Below are positions 35,087 to 46,570 of a DNA stretch of 64,000 nucleotides, piece after piece. The notes beneath the pieces were generated by a model. That model searched no databases and was not told where the DNA came from. It saw nothing but the letters and a program-made list of their open reading frames with translations. Position 1 is the first letter of the stretch, and each line of letters begins with the position of its first letter. This stretch comes from Symbiodinium natans (Eukaryota; Sar; Dinophyceae; Suessiales; Symbiodiniaceae). The DNA is taken from contig CAJNDS010002302.1 in the NCBI GenBank assembly GCA_905221605.1, positions 1,062,463 through 1,126,462 on the forward strand, in the 5' to 3' direction. The translations under genes were made by a program, and so were the position numbers.

Positions 35087-35698
35087 GTTAGGAGGTTAAG
35101 GGGGTTGAGGGTTCGTTGGGTTTCGGGGTGCCGTATAGGAATTGGGGTCTATAAGGTGCAGAGTGAACTGAAGGTGGGGTAGTGGAAGTTTTCCGGGTTC
35201 AACGGCTTGGGGTGCTCTCGGCCTACGGGGGTTCAGGATTTGGGCGTCTTGAGGTTGAGGGTTTTGGGGCGTGGGAGTCTCTAACCTCTACAAACCCCTT
35301 GCATAAACTAAGGTTTAGTGTCTAAACCCGAAAAACCTTTACATAAACCCTTGTACAAGCCCGAAAAGAAGGAGACTCTGTACTATCCTAGGAGTTTCAA
35401 GGGTTCCAGAAGCCTACATGTCGAAGTTCGGCTATACAGGTACCTCTATCCTACAAGCCGGAATTCTTCTTGGAGTTTAGGGTTTAGCGTTTAGGGGTTT
35501 CACTTAAGCCCGAAAGCCCAATCATCAGGGGTAGGTATTCTGCTTGCTGTTCTGTAGGGCAGGCAGGTTCCATGGCATTCCGACTTCCCGCCCTGCCCAA
35601 ACTCCTCAACTTACCCGGAACCCCCTAAAACCTAAACCCTAAACCCTAATCCCTGAACCCTAGACCCTGAGGGGGTCTGAGTCGGGTGCACCTGCCGT

Positions 35699-35749
35699 GA
35701 GGTGATTACTTACAGTGCGGCCATCAGTGCAGTGGAGAAAGGCGGGCTT
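35699..35749 (+). CDS. PPR exon fragment (EVITYSAAISAVEKGG)
   Basis: CGTGAG|GTGATTACT puts an acceptor just before the motif Val. Encodes EVITYSAAISAVEKGG with Cys changed to Val. It is followed at once by a duplicated 19-bp sequence around a telomere and hairpin insert (35753-35881). Confidence 0.5.
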
Positions 35750-35752
35750 GCA

Positions 35753-35881
35753 CATGTAGCCATTTCGGGTTTAGGGTTTAGGGTTTAGGGTTTCCAGGGA
35801 CCTCATAGTTAGGTTACTAGAACCCTAAAGGACTCAGTTTTTAGGTCCCTGGAAGTATAGGGCATGTAGCCATTTCGGGTT
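35753..35881. repeat. 19-bp direct repeat bracketing a telomere run and hairpin
   Basis: CATGTAGCCATTTCGGGTT at 35753-35771 and 35863-35881. The core GTAGCCATTT-CGG differs by one base from GTAGCCATTTTGG of the dinoflagellate spliced leader. Confidence 0.65.
35792..35852. repeat. Hairpin CCAGGGACCT...AGGTCCCTGG
   Basis: A 61-bp inverted-repeat segment, possibly a tiny element (family E, one copy seen). Together with a TTTAGGG run it lies between two copies of a 19-bp sequence. Confidence 0.6.
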
Positions 35882-36107
35882 CCGGGTTTTGGGGTTTCAG
35901 GTTTCATGGTTTGTTGTGGCTGTGGTGGATATCAGTACGCCGAATAATTCTGTTCACGGTGTATACAGGAGTGTCTTAGGGGATATACATCCAACGATGG
36001 TTCGCCTGACTTATCGGTGCCTTTGTAGACTGGATACGGACGAGCACGAGATGTGGGGCGAATTCATGCGGATCCGCAGAAAGCTGCCACCTAAACACTG
36101 AACCCTG

Positions 36108-36244
36108 AACTCACCCCCACAACCCCCCCCACAACCCCCCCCACAACCCCCCCCACAACCCCCCCCACAACCCCCCCCCCACAACCCCCCCACAACCACC
36201 CCCACAACCCCCCCCCACCCCATCCCCCCCCCCCCCCCCCCCCC
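36108..36244. repeat. CCCCCCCCACAA minisatellite and poly-C
   Basis: About nine units of a C run plus ACAA, 11-12 bp each, ending in 21 C. The Gly-rich minus ORF over it is not a gene. Confidence 0.85.
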
Positions 36245-36452
36245 ACTCTGCTGACTCAAGCTGCAGCACCTACGCCAGTCAGTCCGAGGACGGATGTTGC
36301 ACCGATGACCCCCGGTTATCTTTTTTCCCCTGACCTTCACATCTCCTTCCCTGAGCACCTCATATCAAGTATTCCGTATTCTCCAAAATACAGTCAGAAC
36401 GCTACCATCAGAATATGTGGTGCAAGGGTGTATAGAGGTTTACACGCTCCAG

Positions 36453-36502
36453 GAAGCCAGTGGCAGCAGGCTGTGCAGCTGTGTCTCAGCTCAAGATCCA
36501 GA
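36453..36502 (+). CDS. PPR exon fragment (GSQWQQAVQLCLSS)
   Basis: CTCCAG|GAAGCCAG opens GSQWQQAVQLCLSSRSR, and the exon ends before GTTGGGTTTAGGG, a GT donor leading straight into telomere-type repeat. Confidence 0.45.
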
Positions 36503-37779
36503 GTTGGGTTTAGGGTTTCGAACACCAAACTTTGGGGTTGAGGGTCCATGCAAGCATACGGTAGTTGTTTAAAGTCAAGCTGGTAGGTACCGCGGAGGCC
36601 ATCACTTGCCAGCAGCCTTGCATCTTTTTCTGAGGAATCCATGTAGATAGTCCAACCCACCCTCCCCCGCACCCCGACCCCAACCCACTCGGCCCTCCGA
36701 CCCCAGTGGGTTTAGGGTTTAAAGAGTAGTGTAGGGCAGGTACAAGCCTCGAGGCGGGTTTAGGGTTTAGTGTTCTGCGGTTTTGTTTTTTCTGGGGGTT
36801 AAAGGTCTCTTCTATGGGTCCCTCTAGCCAGCGGATCCCTTTTCCGGAACCCTTCCCAGTGGTGTCGAGCAAGGTCGGCTCAAGCTGGGCTTTGAATCCC
36901 CTAGCCTTTAGCGAACATAACCAAGCAATGAGGCCTAAACCCTCTCTAACCTTCACTTATGTTTTCGGACCTAGACCCTATAAACCGTAGACTCTAAGCC
37001 CAACACCCTCAAGACAACAGGAATATGAGTTGTATGCATTTCAACATGAGCAGCTCGTGACTTCGTTCTGAAAAAATGAGTGTCCCTTTCAGCAAACTGT
37101 CGGTCAAACTTTCGGTCAAATCGTTTCGGTCAAAACATGTCGGTGGGCCAACTTCCACAGACCCTAAACCGTAAACCCTAAACCCAAATCTCCTCATGAC
37201 ATGGAGAAACCCAAGCTCAGACCTGGTATGTTTCAAAGAAATATCCTTAAACCCTAAACCCTTTCTGACTCGGAAAGGCTGGCACAGCTTCCTCGGAGGC
37301 ACGTGCGCAGCAACGTGACCTGCCTGCCTTGATCACAAAACGGATCTAGGCGTTTAAGGTTTAGGGGTTTTAGGGGTTTAGGGGTTTAGGGGTTTTAGGG
37401 TTTTAGGATTTTAGGGTTTTAGGGTTTTCGGGTTTTAGGGTGTTAGGGGTTTAGGGTTCTAGGGTTTTAGGGAGTGTCGCTAGGATTCAGGGTTGGGGGT
37501 TCCAGCGTTGGGAATTTGCGCGGTATCTAGCCCTAGACCCTAAACCAGTTGACAGGGTTTAGGCACCGGGGCTCTAGCTTGAGGCCTGCGCGTTTGTGGT
37601 CTTAAGGGTTTGGGGTTACGGGGCTTGGGGTTTCTCTGCATCTAGGCGTCGTTTTGGGCACCCTGTATGATATGTAAGGCTCCGTATTATAGTCGGATCT
37701 CCAAGAATTGAGGTTTAGGGTCAGGATTCTAGGCTTGTGGTGGTTCCCAAGCCGAAACGCCTCTCTTCACTCCCAAGAG

Positions 37780-37819
37780 GTGATAACCTACAGTTCTGCA
37801 ATCAGCGCGTGCGGCCGAG
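37780..37819 (+). CDS. PPR exon fragment (VITYSSAISACGRG)
   Basis: Forty bases between AAGAG| and |GTTTGTGG encode VITYSSAISACGR. The acceptor again falls just before the Val codon. Upstream bases also stay in frame (RLSSLPR), so the border is inferred. Confidence 0.5.
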
Positions 37820-38639
37820 GTTTGTGGATTGCAGTGGTTGGGGCTCAGGGTTCAGAGTTTCGGGTTCCGGGTGCGTGGAGCACTGGCTGGGATGAAGGGA
37901 TCTTCTGAAGCTCTTGGCTTCGGTGTTTTAGGGCTTTGAGGGCTGAATCCTTCAGGGCCTTGAAGTGTAGTTCGCGTCTAAGGGTTGTGGGTATACAAGG
38001 TCTCGAGCCCCTCGAACCCAAAACCCAAGTTCTTCCTCTTCATTAGTGCTGTATGTTTTCTCCCTACCTTGGGGACGGGATGAACCTGAACCTTGGGTGT
38101 CCTCTACCCTATACTACTACAATTTCTTATGAAAGCATGTGAGCGATAAACCCTTTTAGGGCTCATTTTCCCCCAAGAGAAGCCTGCCTTTTCAAGACAT
38201 GTGCTTGGCATTCTAGGGCACTCCGTTCGTCGGTTACACTCATGCATGTGGCATACGTACTTACTGGGAGTTGCTTGCATCTCCTTCTTGTACTAGCGGT
38301 CCTCAACAGGGATTCTAATGGGGGGGGGGGGGGGGGGGGGTGGTTTCCCTAAACCCTAAGCCTAAACCCTAAACCCCAAACCCCAAACCCTAAACCCTAA
38401 TTAGGAAGCTTCCCCGGGCCCCAAGGGGCTCAGGAGCCGGAAGAGCTGCTAATGTACCCTTGAGGGTCGTAGTAGATTAGGGTTTAGGGTTTAGGGTTTA
38501 GGGTTTCGGGTTTCGGGCTTAAGGTTTTTTTCTGGACGCAAAACTTCAAGCCAGGATTTCCTAAACCCCAAGCCCAAAAATCTAAAAACTCATACAACAA
38601 GGAAAAACCCCAAATCCCCAAGAGCCCTAAACCTCGGAG

Positions 38640-38742
38640 GTCAGCAGTGGGAGCTGGCGCTTCAACTCTTAACAGAGTTGAAACACCGGAGCCTCCGAGT
38701 GAACATCGTTACCTACAATGCCGCCATCAGCATCTTGACTCA
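38640..38742 (+). CDS. PPR exon (QQWELALQLLTELKHRSLRV)
   Basis: CTCGGAG| opens (G)QQWELALQLLTELKHRSL, then RVNIVTYNAAISILT: a full 35-residue step from mid-motif to mid-motif with no break. The donor may be at the CAG|GG near 38743. C-rich repeat on the left, TTTAGGG-like repeat on the right. Confidence 0.65.
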
Positions 38743-39438
38743 GGGTTTTCGGGTTTAGGGCATATCGAAGGTTTAGGCTTTAAGCTTTAGGCTTCAGGCT
38801 GTAGGCTTTAGGCTTTATTCTTTAGGGTTTAGGGTGTAGGGTGTAGGGTTTAGGGTAGAAGGTTTTAGGGTTTAAGCTTTAGGGTTTAGGTTTTGGCGTT
38901 TGGGTTGTAGGTTTTGCTTCTCAGAGCGGCGCTCTGAGCTACAACACCCTCGGACCTCTTTGGAGGCGTTTAGGGTTAGGGTTTAGGGTTTCCCTTAAAG
39001 AGTCAACACCCTAAACCCTTTTCTTGGGGATCCTGAAACCCAACCCCAAGCTATCCATACGTTGATCGTAGCGGCTGAGATTTTGGGGCGACGAACCCAG
39101 CAGGTTTCGGCGTTGATGGTTCGGCAAACTAGCGGACCCTAAACCCTAGACCCCAAACCCTAAACCCTAAACCCTAAAAGTCAGTAGTTCGGTGTGCTGC
39201 ACATGACGGCACTAGCAGCATGTTGTAGAGAACAGGGTTTTCTTCCAAACGTGGTTTTCCCTGTGCCCCAGCTTCTGAGCTACCCAGCAAAGTCTCAGAA
39301 CCTTCTGGATGGCTAAAGGGTTTAGGGTTTAGGGTTTAGGGTTGCTTGAACCTTAGCCCTCGGAAGATTCCACGCCGGGCATGACATGCGACATCGGTTC
39401 TCGAGAACCTAGACCACACCTTCAACCCCAAACCCGAG

Positions 39439-39526
39439 CCCTAAGGGTCCATGTACCTATTTGGTATATACGATTATATACTTGTGTCCTAAAGCTACTA
39501 TACGGGAACCCCTTTAAGGCCGAAAT
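39439..39526 (+). mobile_element. Family A element, right end lost
   Basis: Starts CCCTAAGGGTCCATGTAC, keeps the inner TATACTTG...CTAAAGCTAC and stops at CTTTAAGGCCGAAAT. Confidence 0.6.
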
Positions 39527-39676
39527 AGGGGGCGGCCATAGTGCCCCTCAACTCATCAGCACCCTATCCCCGCCCACCCCAACAGAGGTGAGAGAGGTGG
39601 CGCATTTGGGGCAAAACACCCAAAGCCATGGACTCGGTAAATGCAAGAGCCAAAAAGCACCACAAAGCCAGGCTCC

Positions 39677-39712
39677 TGCGAGCGAGGGCAGCAGTGGCAG
39701 CCCGCACAGGAG
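39677..39712 (+). CDS. PPR exon fragment (CERGQQWQPAQE)
   Basis: Twelve codons, CERGQQWQPAQE, then GAGTTTTAGGG, a possible GA donor. The first-helix sequence to its left is not recognisable, so this is a small remnant. Confidence 0.35.
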
Positions 39713-40039
39713 TTTTAGGGTTCCAGGGTTTGGGGCTTAAGGGTTTAGGAGGTCAAGGTTCGGGGCGTTTAGGGGTTAAGCTTAGCGGTTTAGGGTTCCG
39801 GGTGTTTTGGCTTTCGGCTTGAGGCGTCTCCACGTAAGCTCTTGTTTGTCTCATCTTACGTCCGAGCCCCCAAAGTAAAGCTGCGAATGGATTTTGCAGG
39901 GTTTAGATTGTGCGGATTTGGGCTTCACAGGGTCTATTTTTTGGGACCGGGCTTAGGGTGGGGCTGAGGGGTGGGGAAGGTGTCCTTTGTACATAGCCGC
40001 CTAGATCAGAGACCCCAACTCTAATCAGCTTCCAAATGT

Positions 40040-40760
40040 AATATATGCATCTATATATATATATATTTCTTTGTTTAGTTTTTGTTTATAGATATGGTGC
40101 AGTGTCGCCCAGTCCACCCTCCCCGCCCCTTCCTCTCTGTGGTTGGGGTGGGTGGGGTTGTTTAGGGTTTAGGTTTTAGGGTTTGCGTGAAAACATGCAA
40201 GGTCTGTGAAGCGTCGGAAGGAAGACCCCGAGAGCAGGAAGTACATCAAGGCAGCCAATTGTGCCGAACAAGAGGGACATTTGGCGGGGCCTTGAACATA
40301 AGCTCGCCCTAGACACAGCTTGCTAGCAGGAGAGAAACCCGCGATTCATCAGGGTTCCCTGCAGGTGCGTGTACGTCTGGGGCACTGGTGCCCTGTCATG
40401 GCAGATCGAGGGCTTAAGTCTCGCTACTCATCCGGTGAAGGATGCCCAGATCGACCAGGACACCCCCGCATCTACCTGGATCTGCCGCCGCAGGACGCTC
40501 TGCTGAAGGAGTTTCATAGCAGACTTATGAAGCTGCGCGGGCTGCAATTTCTCTGAGATGGCGACGGCGGTGGCAGAGCGCACAAGCAAGGCTAGCAGGA
40601 CGGGCGAGAAGCCCTCTGAATGATACAAAGGGGAAGTAGAGACTGGTCCGTGCGCAGTGCCAGCGGCCACGGAACTTGCGCCAGAAGCGCGGCCGCGGTT
40701 GCTGGCCAGTCAAGGGCCGCGTGCGTCTCCAGCAATCTGCGGCATGGGTCAGGAGGGAGT
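40040..40760 (+). other. Unknown unique segment
   Basis: Low in telomere repeats, with (AT)n at 40048-40064. A plus frame at 40320-40556 reads to QDALLKEFHSRLMKLRGLQF and a stop, which has exon-like composition but no recognised family. Minus frames are equally open. Confidence 0.3.
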
Positions 40761-41863
40761 CAGTCTTTGGGTTTAGGGGTTTGGGGTTTGGGTTTTAGGT
40801 CGGGATAATTACCCAGGGCGGGGGAGGGGGGGAGACTTGTTGACACAGCGACACAGAACCATATTACATTTATAAATGCAGGTATAGGTTTTATAGGGTT
40901 TAGGGTTACTGGTTTAGGGTGTATATATGTGTATATACCCAGACATCATGGTACCCATCAACCCACCGTCCTGACTCCACAATCCCCACTGCAGGAACTT
41001 AAACGAATGAACGCCTCGAAGCCTAAACCCGAAACCCTAACCCCACCCCCGCCCCCTGCCCACCCAGCTGCCCTTAAACCCACAAAACAGAAACGCACAC
41101 CAGAGGTGTGTCGAGCCACTCCCCTCCTTGGAGGGCTCTTCGGGCATTTTTCAGCCCTCAACCCTAAACCGTTAGCCTAAACCCCTACACCTACGCCCTA
41201 AACCCTAAACCCCCTAAACCCTAAACCCTAAACCCAATAAAAATAACCAACAGCTAAGCACTAAGCCAGGAACTTCTGGCCCAACTAGGGCGCTATTGTC
41301 TGTGGCCCGGCTGCATGGAGAACCCAGGGTGTTACCCAAAGAATCCCAAACCTTCCTGTATTTAGGATTTTGCAGGTTTAGGGCTTTGGGGCGTTAAGGA
41401 TATTACGAATCCTCGTGTAGTTGAAGGGCTATTCCCATGACGAGGTGCTCGATCTCTGGAGTAGGGCTTGCCTAGGACTTTTGGGGTTCAGGGCTGGGAT
41501 TCTAGGGGTTTGGTCCAGGAAGGCATCTTTGCACTGGCCTGGGATTTTGCTCTGAAGTCTCTCGACTCAAACGGCTGGAGGGTACGTAGGTATGCAAGGC
41601 TCTCGGCAGTTGTCTAAACTGTGTGCTCAACAAGCTACCCCCCCCCGCCCATGAAGTTAATGACCTACCCGATGACCCTAGTTAAGCCCGACGCATCCCG
41701 ACGCTCAACCGTAAAGATCTGCAAACAATAATTAGGCCTTAAACCCCAAAGACCAGCTCCCAAATGTGGACCCTTGCCCCAAATTTGGACCCTCGCCCAC
41801 GAAACTTGGGCAAACAATTTGACGAAGTTTGGACCCTTACTCACGAAATCTCGCGGGAGATTG

Positions 41864-41987
41864 CCAGGGTACTTATAACCCAGATCAGATATAACCCACC
41901 TTTGTGCCCCTTAGGTACCCTAAGAGGGTTTTTTTTGCGATCTGAATACACTTGTACTTGGGTTACTAAGTACCATGAGCCTCCAAG
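41864..41987 (+). mobile_element. Family C element, left terminus eroded
   Basis: Inner ATAACCCA...TTAGGTACCCTAAGAGGG and right terminus TTGGGTTACTAAGTACCATG, then AGCCTCCAAG. The left side keeps only CAGGGTACTTATAACC. Confidence 0.65.
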
Positions 41988-42483
41988 TAGGGATTAGGAT
42001 CTAGGCTTTAGGGTTTAGGAGGGTTTCCGACACCGTACTGAAATCCCCGCCCGACCATTAACGCCGTCTCCCCTGGCTTATTGGCCGTGCACCTTAACTC
42101 TAAGGACCCCCGCTGTATTTAGCTTATGTTCTGAATGAAGTGGAGTTGGGCTTTCTGGGAAGACCCTTGGTCTGGCGGCTGCGTATTTCTCTGTTGCTTG
42201 CCTTGACTTGAGATGCTGAACCCTAAGCCGTAAGCCCCAAGCCCTAAGCCCGAAATCCCACCAGCATGAGGCAAAGTACAGCATTTGGCTTCACTCCTGC
42301 GATGGCGTGCGAGACCCTAGATCAAGACCTAGGACTCGTTTGACCTTCGGCTGTGTTTAGGGTTCAGGGTTCAGGGTTTTTTGGGGTTCAGGGTCTCCTG
42401 GAGCAGCCAAAATTGCTTAAACAGGGGTTCTTACCCAAGGTTCCCTAGTACCCCCTAAGCTTCCCCAGGGTTCCCTATAGGTA

Positions 42484-42586
42484 CCGACCCCCCATGAAGC
42501 TCCCTCCCTTAAGAACCCTAGAAGTCTCGTTTTTCCGACCCCCCATGAAGCCCCCTCCCTTAAGAACCCTAGAAGTCTCGTTTTTT
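42484..42586. repeat. 51-bp tandem duplication
   Basis: CCGACCCCCCATGAAGC...CTCGTTTTT occurs twice back to back with two or three differences. Confidence 0.85.
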
Positions 42587-42741
42587 CAAGGCATCGGTTG
42601 CAGTAGTAGGTAGGGCGCGTTGGACGTTCGGATTAGTAGGTATACGGGTTTTTCTCCAGATAGGCGCTCAAACCGGGTATCGCGTTTTGTTCCTTGCTAT
42701 TTTCTTTCTCCTTACTGTACTTGTTAGGGGCGGAATGCTGG

Positions 42742-42850
42742 GGAGCGGATTCTCCGCGGATTTTTGCGCAAGGCCCCGCGGATTTTCTCGCGTGTTTTCT
42801 TGCGGATTTTCTTGCGGATTCCCTCGCGGATTTCGCGCGGATTTTTCTTA
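42742..42850. repeat. GCGGATT-rich degenerate repeat
   Basis: At least seven GCGGATT cores with TTTTC or CTCGC spacers, followed by GACGTCAGCC twice (42907-42926). The Lys/Arg/Ser-rich minus ORFs come from this periodicity. Confidence 0.7.
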
Positions 42851-43899
42851 ATACTTGTTTTCCTCTTTGAAAAATCCCCGCCGAAATCAACGCAAAAATC
42901 CTGTGCGACGTCAGCCCCGACGTCAGCCAACACATCCACGCGCCGGAACATCGAAAAATATTCCCGCAAAGTTTGCCCAGATCTTTAGTGCCAATACTTG
43001 CTCTTCTTATTCTTCTTGTTGAGGGTTTCGGTGTTATTTTGTGAAGTGGGTCGTGGGATGTCCAGGCATACAGTACAACTTCGACCTGTATTGTGGAGGG
43101 TCGAATTGAGCTATGAGCCCTTTCTATGTGTTCAGGCTCGCGAAGTTAGGGTGGTGTCAGGAAACCTTCCTCTTCCCCCAAACCCTAAACCCAGGCCTGG
43201 GCTCATGTTAAGGCACTTCTACTTCTCGAGAACAGGGACCCTTAAGCCCCAAACCCCAAGCCCTAACGCCCTAAACCCCAAGCCCTAAACCCCACACCCT
43301 AAACCCTACATCGTTTGCCTAAACCCCAAACCCCAAACCCCAAACCCCAAACCCCGAAGGGCCCCCACAAAAGAAGCCAAGAGCCTGAAAGTCCCACGGA
43401 GCGCCTCAAGGAGCTTGTGGAGTTCTTAAGGGAGGGGGAAGGTTCCCTAATACTCCCCACTACTCCCTAAGGCTCCTTAAGCTCCCCTAAGGTTCCTTAG
43501 CTACCCTAAACCCTAAACGCTAAACGCTAAACCCTAAACCCTAAACCCTGAACCCTGAACCCTGAACCCTAAACCCTAAACCCTAACTAAACCCTGAACC
43601 CCCCGCCCCCCTCCCTTGAAAGAACCCCATAAGGAGCTGGTCGCAAGCCTTACGAACCTGGGGGATGCCTGGCACGCAGGAGTAGTAGGCCTCTTGGGTT
43701 TAGGGTTTAGGGTTTAGGGCAGTTGAATCGTGTAGCTTATTATTCCCCACCTTTGGTGTTGGACTGTTAGATGTTGCGCTCAACTCTTCTCCTCGCCCGG
43801 AATTCTTCTCCTCGCGCGGTCTACTCCTCTGGAGTGCCCAACACCAGAGTGTCCTTGAAGTGCCCGCCCCAGTTGCCAGCACATAATTATTAAGAAAGC

Positions 43900-44560
43900 G
43901 TATTTAATTTGAATCAATGTGCCCCTTGTTTAAGCAACTTATTTGTGTTCTTTCTTTTTAACGAGGATCAAGGCAGTGATGTTCGAAGTACAGTAATTGT
44001 TTTGAATGATATATCGAAGCATATATATATACATATGCACACTTATTATGTAATCTGCAATTAGGTTGCTTCTTCTTCTGATTCTTCTTCTTCTTCTGAT
44101 TCTTCGTCTGCTTCTTCTTCTTCTTCTTCTTCTTCTGCTTCTTCTTCTTCTGCTTCTTCTTCTGCTTCTTAATACCTACACACATATGTACATGAAATAT
44201 CAATTTTAATGTATTGTGTTGTGAGAAGGCCCTTAGTGTCTATTTTGCGCCTCCTTTTGCTTGCGAGAGTTGTTGTATTTACTTCGCTAACATCATTAAC
44301 AAAGTGGCCTGGCTGGAATCCAGGATTCCAGCCCACTTAGTTGAATTGAACTGATGATGTTTTTGACTAATTGAATTAGTTAATTTATACGTGACTTCAA
44401 TTAGAGTAATTGAGTTATTACTCGAATTATATTTCAATCCGAAAAGCCAGTTTTGCGATTCAATTTGGAAAATTAACTTGATTGCCTTGGGTGCCTTGGC
44501 TGAAATCCAGGACTCCTGGCCAATTAAATTTGCTTTACATGCTTGAGCTAGGGCCCGGGT
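43900..44560. other. AT-rich unique stretch with a TTC microsatellite
   Basis: Telomere repeats are absent. An interrupted (TTC)n with TGC or TGA breaks spans 44068-44170. Two related partly palindromic boxes around GGCTG(G/A)AATCCAGGA(T/C)TCC lie at 44306-44336 and 44495-44525, with AATT-rich DNA between. No gene is seen. Confidence 0.5.
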
Positions 44561-44899
44561 TGCCGTCCTGTAAACCGCACGATTTTTGTGTTGGGTGGGG
44601 TGGGGTGGGGAGGGTAGCGTGCGGACCCTACTTTTGCAACCTCGAGTAGTACTTATTCCCTTGAAATGCCTCCTTTGTGCCCTTCAGGTTTAGGGCGTCT
44701 TTTTTTCGAGGTTTGGGGTTTGCCGGGTTTGGGGCTTCGGGTCCAGGCTTTGAGCACTGGATTGTCCTCTTATCGTCTTCAAGAGGTTTGCCCTAATTTA
44801 ATGGGTTTAGGTAGGGTTTAGGGTTTAGGGTCTAGGTTTCAAGGACTTTTTTCTCCCTTATTGTCTTCAGGAGGATCCTAGCTGGGTTTGGGCTTGAGG

Positions 44900-45320
44900 G
44901 TCTAGGCCGTCAGGACACTTTAATTGTTGGGCTTTGCCCATTCCTCAAACCTACGTCCGCCGGTTTCAAAACGCGAAGATCTGAATGCCCCAGACCATCA
45001 ACAGGAACACCAGACCCGGCAACATCTTCAAAAAGACAAACAAGAAACAACAACAAATACAGGCGTTTGCTTTTGAAAACAACCGATATTTGGCCCCGAA
45101 CGCACGACGACACTCTGCATGCCAGCGATTTCGCTCCTTGCGACCTCATTTCGCAGATCTTGTGCTGTGACACCTGTGCGTGTGCAAACTCAACAGAACA
45201 CATGTTTAAGATCTGGATGCCGTGCACAATGTGCATTGGCCATGGGAAAAGCACATCAAACAGAATAAAACATTCAACGCGCGGGATTGTAAGCCATGCG
45301 GCGGGATGTGTTGACTAACT
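44900..45320. other. Unknown unique segment
   Basis: About 420 bp without repeats. The minus strand is open for 114 codons (44910-45254) with a hydrophobic LYLLLFLVCLF stretch. Two plus frames are open as well. No family is recognised. Confidence 0.3.
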
Positions 45321-45424
45321 TCAGTCGCGTTCATGAATTTAAGAAGTCCACCCTAATTTATCTGGTTTGTGCGACCTTAATTATCTCACAACACGGGCCC
45401 AAATCCAGGTGCCTTGAGGCTTCC

Positions 45425-45482
45425 GGAGTGGAGGTCGGTGCGACAGCTGTCGGGGCGGCGCTGAGTGCTTGCGAAGGACAAC
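45425..45482 (+). CDS. PPR exon fragment (VEVGATAVGAALSACEGQ)
   Basis: Encodes SGVEVGATAVGAALSACEGQ, close to the first-helix consensus but with VTYN changed to ATAVG. The sequence then turns Pro-rich, so the exon is cut or decayed. Confidence 0.4.
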
Positions 45483-46425
45483 CCTCCCTCCATCCCCACC
45501 CCCCGGCCCCCGCCCGCCACTGCTTCGGTTTCGGGTCTATAGGATTCAAGGTTCCTAAACCCTAAACCCTAAACCCTAAGCCCCGATCTCTCCAAGGCTA
45601 CCGGGATGATCTAGCAGGTCACTTGGAGGAAGCCCTCTAAACCCGAAATCCGAAACCCTCAACTCCATAAACTCTCTACATCCGAAACCCTAAACCCTAA
45701 ACCCTAAACCCTAAACCTTAAGCCCTAAACAACCCTGAGCCCAAAAGCCCCAAGTCTAGGCGGAAGCCAATGGACTCCTGCACTTCACTGTTTGCACAGG
45801 CCGGCCGTCGTCTGTTTACGGTTTAGGGTTTAGGGTTTCGGGTTTAGGGTTAACTTGCCCCTTACCGAACTTCCGTAGAAAATTTGGGCGCTGCAGCCCA
45901 AAACCAGGCTTTAGTTATGTGGCTCTGAACGCTTCAGCCCTGAATCCTATATCCCTGTCATGACAATTCTCTAAACCCCAAAAATCCCCAGACCACGACA
46001 CCCTTTCATTAAAAAAAAAAAAACGCCCACCCCTAAATCATCATAAACCCTAAGCCCTAAGCCCTAAACCCTAAACCCTAAACCCTAAACCCTAAACCCT
46101 AAACCCTAAACCCTAAACCCTAAACCCAAAAACCAAATCCCCCAGAAGCCAGCATCAGGCTAGGGGAGCTACACCTGCGTCGTGACGAGGTGGGCTGAGG
46201 GCGGTGTGGGCTCAGGGTTTGGGGTTTACGGTTTAGGGCTTCAGGACTTGTAAGGTTCATCCTGAGACACATCCCTAAACCCTAAACCCTAAATCGGGGC
46301 TTGTGCAGCCTTTCTTGGACTTGGCTTTGACTTTTCTGGTAGTTTTTTGCTGCTGCCTATGGGTTTCAGAGTTCGATTTTTCCTTTGTGGCCGATGTGGC
46401 CGTTTAGTCTTTGTTCCATGTTTTG

Positions 46426-46542
46426 CCCTAAGGGTCCATGTACCAAACTAGGGAATACTTGGGCCTTAAAGACTTAAAGTACTTCCTATTTAGGGACTTT
46501 GGGGCCCAAGTATATAATAATAAAGTACATGGACCCTTAGGG
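46426..46542 (+). mobile_element. Family A element, complete, with perfect termini
   Basis: 117 bp with exact 18-bp inverted termini CCCTAAGGGTCCATGTAC. It is the best copy, with inner TACTTGGGCC and GGCCCAAGTA also inverted. Confidence 0.8.
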
Positions 46543-46570
46543 TTGGTGGGAACAGCCTGGCAGCCGTAAG

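Noticed and set aside
36011-36358. Gly/Cys-rich minus ORF as a secreted or structural protein
   Set aside because: It is produced by the CCCCCCCCACAA minisatellite.
43958-44203. Lys/Gln-rich minus ORF
   Set aside because: It is a translation of an interrupted TTC microsatellite.
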